A stretch of DNA of 33,710 nt from Bacteroidota bacterium. Lineage in GTDB: Bacteria; Bacteroidota; Bacteroidia; Chitinophagales; UBA10324. Below the pieces are notes generated by a model that did no database searches, was not told the origin of the DNA, and saw nothing but the letters and a program-made list of their open reading frames with translations. The stretch is taken from NCBI GenBank assembly GCA_014190575.1, contig BJGQ01000038.1:1-33710 (forward strand). Direction: 5' to 3'. The translations under genes and the position numbers were made by a program. This document shows, piece by piece, positions 15,657 to 22,068 of this stretch. Numbering within the stretch: position 1 is the stretch's first letter; every line of letters begins with the position of its first letter.

Positions 15657-15666
15657 CTAATGAAGA
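15657..15666 (-). other. Frameshift site joining the two halves of a surface-protein gene
   Basis: On the minus strand the first frame reads GCT AGT CTT CAT TAG, stopping at 15657-15659. The second frame is open from 15666 and reads TCT TCA TTA GCT GGT. A step back of one base after CTT, or one missing T, gives TASLSLAGALTT, a natural continuation. The sequence is not a known -1 slippery heptamer, so a one-base deletion or a sequence error is more likely than programmed frameshifting. Confidence 0.75.
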
Positions 15667-17036
15667 CTAGCAGTTTGTGAAGCACAATTCCATGTAAAAT
15701 TTGAAAATGACTGCCCAATGTTGGAAGGAACATTAGCGGTTATGCCTGAAATAATACAAGTTGAACCAGTTTGCCAAGTACATGTCGGTAAGGGCACTCC
15801 GGCTCCGGCTCCACCATTCCTATTATACTTATATGTTCCGGTGCTTCCAATAATAATTGTTCCACTATTGGTAACTTGTCCTATTTGTTCAAAAATTCCA
15901 TTGATTGTTAATGAACTTCCGGTTCTTATAGTAAGAGAACCTGCAGATGTAATTTGCAATGTGTTTCCACTTGGAATATATAATCCATCAATGCTTACTG
16001 TAGTACTTATTGTACTGGTGGTGGAGCCACCGATGAATACATGTGTCCTACCCGAACTAACACCTGTTGAAGAAGTTGTAAAATTTCCTGCCTTATCTTT
16101 CATGTAAACTAAATAAGTATATGCTCCGGTAGAAAGTGTAGATGCATCAGAAAAAGTATTGGTATTTGTTCCATTATATACAACTGACCATGTTGTTCCT
16201 CCTGAAGTAATTGAAGTAGGGCCAACTTGTGAAGATGAAGCAGAATAAGTAGTTTGATTATTAACAGGAACATCTGTTGTAGTAATTCCTGAAGCCCTGA
16301 GAACGAGTGCTCCGTTTATGCCACTAGCTGCATCTGTACCTGCAGTCCAATTTAATGTTGGTGATGATCCTGAAACAGACGCAGAAAAAGTTGTTGGTGC
16401 ACCAGGGTCTGTAACATCAGAAGTTGAAGAAGTTGAAGTAAAAATTGTAACATCATCAATATAGATATTTCCGGTTCCGCTTGATTCCATTCCATAAACA
16501 ACAGGGTAGTAAATTTTGCTGTTTGTTGCAGCAACAGTATAGGTAACTTGTGTCCACGAAGAACTATTGATTGTTGTATAAGATGCTTGAGTAGACTCGG
16601 TACTAGTACTTGCGTTATATGCTCCTAATTTAACTCTGCCATTCGCATTGTTGCCTTTTGCCCAAGCAATTACTGTAATATAATTGGTGCCACTTGCAGG
16701 TGTATTTGCATTAGCGTTGTTATTATAATTTCTTGCAGCAGTGGTTGTTGCAGCGTTTTTTAAAGATGAAGTTCCGCTTCTGCAAGTTGTATTATCACTG
16801 CTCCAAGAACCTGCTGAAGAAGTCCAATCGCTTGTTCCATTTTCAAACCCCATGTTATTACTTGTTGAGGCAAATGCCTCATGAGAGTTACCAAAGTTTC
16901 CATACATGAAAACGCCGATTCCGAATAATAAAGCAACTGCGAGCATAGAGCCGCCTGCTAATAATCGTTGTCTGACTTGAGTTTTTGCCTTTAAGGTTGG
17001 GGTGAGTTGAAGCCTCATCCTGTTTTGACCTGACAT
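15657..17036 (-). CDS. N-terminal part of a T9SS surface protein (first frame of a frameshifted gene)
   Basis: Encodes 459 residues: a basic n-region (MSGQNRMRLQLTPTLKAKTQVRQRLL), a hydrophobic segment near 27-47 serving as signal or anchor, a jelly-roll-like carbohydrate-binding or adhesion segment (NMGFENGTSDWTSSAGSW near 61-78 through IYIDDVTIF), an Ig/Fn3-like segment (DPGAPTTFSASV to VYMKDKAGNF), then the start of the Ser/Thr/Gly-rich beta-solenoid region. It stops at 15657 without a sorting domain; the downstream frame supplies the rest. Together they would make a protein of roughly 1,065 residues. The basic start resembles that of the protein at 22069-24276. As it stands the gene is broken, unless the shift is a sequence error. 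Confidence 0.75.
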   Translation of the reverse strand: MSGQNRMRLQLTPTLKAKTQVRQRLLAGGSMLAVALLFGIGVFMYGNFGNSHEAFASTSNNMGFENGTSDWTSSAGSWSSDNTTCRSGTSSLKNAATTTAARNYNNNANANTPASGTNYITVIAWAKGNNANGRVKLGAYNASTSTESTQASYTTINSSSWTQVTYTVAATNSKIYYPVVYGMESSGTGNIYIDDVTIFTSTSSTSDVTDPGAPTTFSASVSGSSPTLNWTAGTDAASGINGALVLRASGITTTDVPVNNQTTYSASSSQVGPTSITSGGTTWSVVYNGTNTNTFSDASTLSTGAYTYLVYMKDKAGNFTTSSTGVSSGRTHVFIGGSTTSTISTTVSIDGLYIPSGNTLQITSAGSLTIRTGSSLTINGIFEQIGQVTNSGTIIIGSTGTYKYNRNGGAGAGVPLPTCTWQTGSTCIISGITANVPSNIGQSFSNFTWNCASQTASLH

Positions 17037-17110
17037 AATTTGGGTGTTTTATTACACCTCATTACTATTCAATTTTAAAAAAGTTTTATGTTGAAATATT
17101 TTATTGATTA

Positions 17111-17542
17111 ATGCACCTTCAGGATATTAAAGAATTATTACTTATGCTAATAAGTAACCTAAATGGTTTCCATTCGTTGAAAGCTGAAAAATCTCAATTA
17201 ATAAAAACTCTCTTTTTTTCATCCTTCATTCTTATAATTAGTTTAGGAATTTGCAATGCACAAACTTCAACTGTATCATCAGGAAAGCTAAATGCCAGAA
17301 CAGAAAGTATTACAAGCAACCTAAAGACCCAGTTGGGTTTAAGTCCGGTTCAGGAAGAAAAGGTTAAGAATTTATATCAGGAGAGTTTGCAACAAATTCA
17401 ACAAGCAGTTGAATCAAATAATGGCAATAAATCAGTAGCAAGTGATCAGATACAAACCCTGATACAACAAAGAGAAACTGTTTTGCAAACTATTTTAACT
17501 CCGAAGCAATTATCAATTTATAATACTGCAAGCAGAAAATAA
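17111..17542 (+). CDS. Small periplasmic Spy/CpxP-like protein
   Basis: A 143-aa exported helical protein. The hydrophobic stretch TLFFSSFILIISLGICNAQ (about 33-51) is a signal peptide. The mature part has the pattern of Spy/CpxP (LTXXQ)-like proteins: LKTQLGLSPVQEEKVKNLYQE, then QRETVLQTILTPKQLSIYN near the end. Such proteins are periplasmic chaperones or stress sensors. The start is uncertain: ATG 17111 gives a 30-residue n-region, ATG 17144 is shorter, and TTG 17177 would give a textbook signal peptide. It diverges from the surface-protein gene and ends ten bases before the convergent mqnC stop. Confidence 0.72.
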   Translation: MHLQDIKELLLMLISNLNGFHSLKAEKSQLIKTLFFSSFILIISLGICNAQTSTVSSGKLNARTESITSNLKTQLGLSPVQEEKVKNLYQESLQQIQQAVESNNGNKSVASDQIQTLIQQRETVLQTILTPKQLSIYNTASRK

Positions 17543-17552
17543 TCTTTCAGTT

Positions 17553-18677
17553 TCAATAAGTTATTAATTGTTGTTCGGTTTCAACCGGCAATTCCCTGAA
17601 GTCATATTGCTGAGTGCGCAACTGGGGAATAAATCCGGCGGAGCGAATACTTTCCTGAATTCCGTTTGATGTAAATCGATGAGGAGCTCCGGCCACACTC
17701 ACTACATTTTCTTCAATCATTATGGAACCGAAATCATTTGCGCCTGCATGCAAGCAAAGTTGTGCTACTTCTTTTCCAACGGTTAACCAACTCGCTTGTA
17801 TGTTTTTAATATTCGGCAACATGATTCTGCTCATCGCAATCATGCGGATATACTCATCACCTGTAACATGATTTTTTACTCCACGAACACGGCTGAGCAA
17901 TGTTCCTTCATCCATAAATGGCCATGGTATAAATGCTAAGAATCCCTTAGCATCTTTTGGTTTTTCTGATTGCACTTGCCGCAGCCAACTCAAATGCTCG
18001 AATCGCTCATATACAGTTTCAACATGACCGAACATCATGGTTGCCGATGTGGTAAGATTTAATTGGTGTGCGGCGCGCATTACATCCAACCATTCCTGTC
18101 CACCACATTTTCCTTTTGAAATTAAACGGCGAACTCTGTCGTTTAAAATTTCTGCTCCGGCTCCCGGCAATGAATCCAAACCGGCAGCAATTAATTTTTT
18201 CAGTACTTCAGTATGCGTGCTTCCTTCCAGTTTTGTAATGTGTGCAATTTCTGGTGGCCCGAGCGAATGCAATTTCAAATTCGGATAAAGCGATTTCAGT
18301 TGCCTGAATAAATCAACATAAAAACTTAACCCCAAATCGGGATGATGACCTCCCTGCAATAACAATTGTTCACCACCTAACCGAAATGTTTCTTCTATCT
18401 TTTGTTTGTATTGTTCAATGGTGGTGATGTATGCTTCGTTGTGACCGGGCCTGCGATAAAAATTACAGAATTTGCAATTTGCAATACACACATTAGTCGT
18501 ATTCACATTGCGGTCAATAATCCAGGTTACAATTTTTTCAGGTTTCTGTTTGAAGCGCAATTCATTTCCGATAAACATTAACTCAGCGGTGGGGGCATTT
18601 TCAAAAAGAAAAATTCCTTCTTCAATTGAGAGCCAATCGAAGTTGAGCGCTTTTTTATATAAATCTTTCAATTGCAT
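17553..18677 (-). CDS. mqnC: Cyclic dehypoxanthine futalosine synthase (MqnC)
   Basis: A radical SAM enzyme of the futalosine route to menaquinone that cyclises dehypoxanthine futalosine. The cluster-binding motif is C64-IAN-C68-KF-C71 in a CxxxCxxC arrangement, followed by FYRRPGH. LGGEQLLLQGGHHPDLGL and LDSLPGAGAEIL are characteristic of MqnC and separate it from the related MqnE. Start chosen at ATG 18677 (374 aa): the frame extends three codons further to a TTG at 18684-18686, but that TTG is the end of a perfect -7 promoter box. Other menaquinone genes are not in the window. Its presence implies menaquinone synthesis through futalosine, not the MenFDHCEB pathway. Confidence 0.95.
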   Translation of the reverse strand: MQLKDLYKKALNFDWLSIEEGIFLFENAPTAELMFIGNELRFKQKPEKIVTWIIDRNVNTTNVCIANCKFCNFYRRPGHNEAYITTIEQYKQKIEETFRLGGEQLLLQGGHHPDLGLSFYVDLFRQLKSLYPNLKLHSLGPPEIAHITKLEGSTHTEVLKKLIAAGLDSLPGAGAEILNDRVRRLISKGKCGGQEWLDVMRAAHQLNLTTSATMMFGHVETVYERFEHLSWLRQVQSEKPKDAKGFLAFIPWPFMDEGTLLSRVRGVKNHVTGDEYIRMIAMSRIMLPNIKNIQASWLTVGKEVAQLCLHAGANDFGSIMIEENVVSVAGAPHRFTSNGIQESIRSAGFIPQLRTQQYDFRELPVETEQQLITY

Positions 18678-18683
18678 CGGAAG

Positions 18684-18709
18684 CAAAAATAGGAGTTGGC
18701 AGTTTGCAA
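18684..18709 (-). promoter_or_regulatory. Promoter of mqnC (-7 box TATTTTTG)
   Basis: On the minus strand 18691-18684 reads TATTTTTG, a perfect TAnnTTTG. A TTG (plus-strand CAA at 18707-18709) lies 15 bases upstream, shorter than the usual 17-23. The box ends six bases before the ATG, so the transcript would be leaderless or nearly so. Confidence 0.6.
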
Positions 18710-18753
18710 ATTACAGTTAAGAGTATCTTTCTGAAAACTTAATTCCGAAATCC

Positions 18754-18761
18754 TATTTTCG
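18754..18761 (+). promoter_or_regulatory. Probable promoter of the M16 peptidase gene (TATTTTCG)
   Basis: TATTTTCG matches TAnnTTTG in seven of eight positions and ends five bases before the ATG at 18767. CTG at 18731-18733 is a possible -33 element at 20-base spacing. Transcription would begin at or just before the start codon. Confidence 0.45.
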
Positions 18762-18766
18762 CCGCA

Positions 18767-20002
18767 ATGATTCACTACGAGAAATTTACTTTGGATAATG
18801 GAATGCGCGTGTTGGTTCACCGCGATACAACGACACTGCTTGCCGCTTTTAATTTATTATACAATGTTGGCGCGCGTGATGAGACAGAAGATAAAACCGG
18901 ATTCGCACATTTGTTTGAACACTTAATGTTTGGTGGTTCTAAAAACATTCCGTCGTTTGATGAGCCGCTGCAACGCGCCGGTGGCGAGAACAATGCATTT
19001 ACCAGTAACGACATCACCAATTATTACGAAACTCTTCCGGCACATAATTTAGAAACTGCTTTTTGGTTAGAGAGTGATAGAATGCTGGAATTGGATTTTG
19101 AAGGTCGAGCATTGGAAGTGCAACGAAAAGTGGTGAGTGAAGAATTCAAAGAGCACTACATTAATCAACCTTATGGTGATGTGTGGCACAAGTTGCGCAC
19201 CCTTGCTTACACCACTCACACCTATAGGTGGCCAACAATCGGCAAAGAACTTTCTCATATTGAAAATGCAACCATTGACGATGTAAAAAATTTCTTTTTC
19301 AAAAATTATCGCCCGAATAATGCAATTCTTGTAGTTGCCGGAAATGTGGAAGTGAGTGAAGTAAAAAGATTGGCTGAAAAATATTTTGGAAACATTCCAT
19401 CCAATCCTACAATAGAAAAAGATATTCCTGCTGAACCAAAACAAACTGAAGAACGAAAACTGGAAGTAAGAGCTGATGTACCGTTGGATGCATTGTATAA
19501 AGTTTATCACATGCCGGGGCGATTGGATAAAAGATATTATCCGGTTGATTTGCTGAGTGATATTTTATCTGCTGGAAAATCATCGCGATTGTATCAAAGT
19601 CTGGTGAAAGAAAAAAAATTATTCAGCGAAATAAGCGCCTACATCACCGGAAGCATTGACCCCGGATTATTTGTGTTTGAAGGAAAATTAGTAAAGGGAG
19701 TGAAGATGGAAGATGCCGAAGCGGCAATGCAGCAAGAAATAAATCACCTGATGGAAAACGGTGTGGATGATACTGAATTAGAGAAAGTAAAAAATCGAGT
19801 AGAATCGCAAATTGAATTTGCAGAAATGGAAGTGTTACACAAAGCAATGAGCCTGGCTTATGCCGAATTGTTAGGCGATGCTGATTTGGTGAACACCGAA
19901 AAAAGTTTGTACCAGAAAGTTACAGCTGCTGAAATTCAAGCCGAAGCGAAAAACATTTTGCAAAAAGAAAACTGTTCAACACTTTATTACTACGCGAATT
20001 AA
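18767..20002 (+). CDS. M16-family zinc peptidase, catalytic subunit
   Basis: A 411-aa pitrilysin-type (M16B) peptidase. The inverted zinc motif HxxEH is intact: His48, Glu51 and His52 in GFAHLFEHLMFGG, with the downstream Glu ligand in the VVSEEFKEH segment near 122-130. RYYPVDLLSDILSAGKSSRLYQSL marks the second half. No signal peptide is visible, so it is cytosolic unless exported by another route. M16B enzymes often work as a catalytic plus non-catalytic pair; the matching partner lies at 24402-25682, separated by two cargo genes. It diverges from mqnC; the 89 bases between the two start codons hold both promoters. Confidence 0.93.
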   Translation: MIHYEKFTLDNGMRVLVHRDTTTLLAAFNLLYNVGARDETEDKTGFAHLFEHLMFGGSKNIPSFDEPLQRAGGENNAFTSNDITNYYETLPAHNLETAFWLESDRMLELDFEGRALEVQRKVVSEEFKEHYINQPYGDVWHKLRTLAYTTHTYRWPTIGKELSHIENATIDDVKNFFFKNYRPNNAILVVAGNVEVSEVKRLAEKYFGNIPSNPTIEKDIPAEPKQTEERKLEVRADVPLDALYKVYHMPGRLDKRYYPVDLLSDILSAGKSSRLYQSLVKEKKLFSEISAYITGSIDPGLFVFEGKLVKGVKMEDAEAAMQQEINHLMENGVDDTELEKVKNRVESQIEFAEMEVLHKAMSLAYAELLGDADLVNTEKSLYQKVTAAEIQAEAKNILQKENCSTLYYYAN

Positions 20003-20031
20003 ATTTAACATTTAACTGCCATCTCAATCAT

Positions 20032-20039
20032 TACATTTG
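20032..20039 (+). promoter_or_regulatory. -7 promoter box (TACATTTG) for the secreted deiminase
   Basis: TACATTTG is a perfect -7 box and is identical to that of the ribosomal operon. It ends 23 bases before the ATG at 20063. The -33 element is weak (TTA at 20012-20014, 17-base spacing). It would uncouple the cargo genes from the upstream M16 gene. Confidence 0.6.
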
Positions 20040-20062
20040 AAATACTTTTAAAAAAATAATTC

Positions 20063-21832
20063 ATGAAGAAAATTTTCTCCACTTTTTTCCTGCTGAACAT
20101 TTCAGTTTTTGTTTTTGCTCAATCGGTTCATGTAATGAATGAATCAGAAATAAATTCGGCTCCGGGATTTTTGCAGGAAAAAAGTTTTATGCAATACACC
20201 ACTCCACCAACTGTGGCGGTAAGAACACCTGGACAGTTTGAAGAAATGCAGGGCGTTTTTATTTCGTGGGAAACTTACACGCAAGGATCAAGTGGTCAAC
20301 TTCCAATACTTGCGCAAATTGTTGACTATGCACAGGAGGTTGGAATTGTATATATCGCCACTGAAGATTCAAATGCCACACGAAGTTATTTAACAAGTCA
20401 GGGTGTACCACTTACAAATATTAAATGCTTTCAGGTTTTAACCAATACTATTTGGGCTCGTGATTTTGGTCAGAATAATATTTATGAAAATGAAGTGAGC
20501 AATCTTTCCTTGGTTGATTGGAAATACAACCGCACCAATCGCGCTGCTGATGATGCGCAACCGGTGAATCTTGCAATGACAATGGGCATTCCGGTTTACA
20601 GTACAACAGTAGCACCAAATAAACTGGTTCACACAGGGGGAAACTGGATGGCCGATGGTCATGGAACTGCATTCTCTTCCAAGTTGGTTTTAACTGAAAA
20701 TTCATCAAGTGGAACATGGGGGCAAAACCTTTCTGAAGCCGATGTTGATTCCATTGAAAAACATTTCATGGGAATTACTCGGTACATTAAAATGACAACT
20801 TTACCCTACGATGGCATTCATCACATTGACATGCACATGAAATTACTGGATGAAGAAACTTTGTTGATGGGAGAATATCCAACCGGAGTTTCTGATGGGC
20901 CACAGATAGAAACGAATTTGAATTATGTGACTTCAAATTTTATGGATTGTTATGGACGACCATACAAAGTTATTCGTATACCACAACCGCCACAAACAAA
21001 TGGCGATTACCCGGGCAATGCATGGGGCAATGGCGATTATCTCACTTATACCAATGCGCTTATCTTAAATAATATTGTTTTAGTGCCAAGTTATTACACA
21101 CAATACGATACCACTGCTTTGCGCATCTGGCAACAAAGTATGCCCGGTTATCACATACACATGATAAACTGCAACAACATAATTGGTTACAGTGGTGCTA
21201 TACATTGCATCACTCACGAAATTGGTGTGGCTGATCCTATTTTTATTTCGCATGCTCATTTGCTGGACACATATGAATCTGTAAATCCTTATGAAGTTAA
21301 AGCTTATATTAAATCCACAAGTGGAGTAAATACAGCAAATGTTTTTTGGAGTATTGATACTTCATTAGGTTATAGTATGCTTAATATGACAATGGCTTTA
21401 AATGACACCTTCATAGCAAATATTCCTGCACAAGTAGCAGGAACAAAAATCTGGTATTATATTCAGGCAAATAGCATAAGTGGCCGAACTGTATCTAAAC
21501 CGTTAGTTGCTCCTGCAGGTGTATATGAGTTTAAAATTTTAGGAAATGTTGGAATTGTGAATGCCGAAAATGCATCTGAATTTTTTGAACCGTATCCGAA
21601 CCCTGCCAATGAATCTGTAACTCTTGGATATTATTTGCCAATGAATAATAATGTAACCATACAATTGTTAGACATCAACGGAAGTGAAATTTTTACAACG
21701 GATGAAAAGAATATTCCTGCCGGAACTCATACTCTACAACTTTCTACTTCAGCTTTATCAGGAGGTTTTTATTCTTTAACATTTAAAAGCGGAAATCGAA
21801 TTATTGTTCGGAAATTAGTGATTGTGAAATAA
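20063..21832 (+). CDS. Secreted agmatine/peptidylarginine deiminase-family protein with T9SS sorting domain
   Basis: A 589-aa protein. Residues 1-19 are a signal peptide (cut before QSVHVM). Residues about 50-400 form the Porphyromonas-type peptidylarginine deiminase / agmatine deiminase fold. All expected catalytic positions are visible: Asp134 in WARDFG, His254 and Asp256 in GIHHIDMHMK, Asn331 in TYTNALILNN, and nucleophile Cys382 in GAIHCITHEI. GGNWMADG at 192-199 is another family signature. Residues about 400-490 are a linker/beta domain, and the end from EPYPNPANESVTLGYY to RKLVIVK is a T9SS type A sorting domain. The family hydrolyses guanidino groups to ureido groups plus ammonia. Export by T9SS suggests it acts outside the cell on peptidyl-arginine or agmatine; which one cannot be read from the sequence. 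Confidence 0.9.
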   Translation: MKKIFSTFFLLNISVFVFAQSVHVMNESEINSAPGFLQEKSFMQYTTPPTVAVRTPGQFEEMQGVFISWETYTQGSSGQLPILAQIVDYAQEVGIVYIATEDSNATRSYLTSQGVPLTNIKCFQVLTNTIWARDFGQNNIYENEVSNLSLVDWKYNRTNRAADDAQPVNLAMTMGIPVYSTTVAPNKLVHTGGNWMADGHGTAFSSKLVLTENSSSGTWGQNLSEADVDSIEKHFMGITRYIKMTTLPYDGIHHIDMHMKLLDEETLLMGEYPTGVSDGPQIETNLNYVTSNFMDCYGRPYKVIRIPQPPQTNGDYPGNAWGNGDYLTYTNALILNNIVLVPSYYTQYDTTALRIWQQSMPGYHIHMINCNNIIGYSGAIHCITHEIGVADPIFISHAHLLDTYESVNPYEVKAYIKSTSGVNTANVFWSIDTSLGYSMLNMTMALNDTFIANIPAQVAGTKIWYYIQANSISGRTVSKPLVAPAGVYEFKILGNVGIVNAENASEFFEPYPNPANESVTLGYYLPMNNNVTIQLLDINGSEIFTTDEKNIPAGTHTLQLSTSALSGGFYSLTFKSGNRIIVRKLVIVK

Positions 21833-21862
21833 AAAAAGTATTGAAATAAAATTTATGCAAAA

Positions 21863-21892
21863 GGTAATCAACTCTGATTGCCATTTTTATTT
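21863..21892 (+). terminator. Intrinsic terminator after the deiminase gene
   Basis: GGTAATCA (21863-21870) pairs with TGATTGCC (21875-21882), eight pairs with one G-T wobble, four-base loop ACTC, followed by ATTTTTATTT. It lies 30 bases after the stop codon. Confidence 0.8.
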
Positions 21893-22068
21893 AAGAAATT
21901 CAAAGAATTGAAGGGATTGTTATCAAGCTGATATTGAATTCAGCTAAGAATTTATTTTCCTGTAAAAATAATATGGTTGCCATCAGGATTAATTCTGTTT
22001 CATATTTCAGAAACCTTTTTTGAATCGTCAGGTAAAGACACTTTCAATAAAACACAAAGTGCCATTTT

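Noticed and set aside
15657-15666. Programmed -1 ribosomal frameshift in the surface-protein gene
   Set aside because: The sequence AGTCTTCATTAG is not an X-XXY-YYZ slippery site and no strong hairpin follows; an indel or sequence error is simpler.
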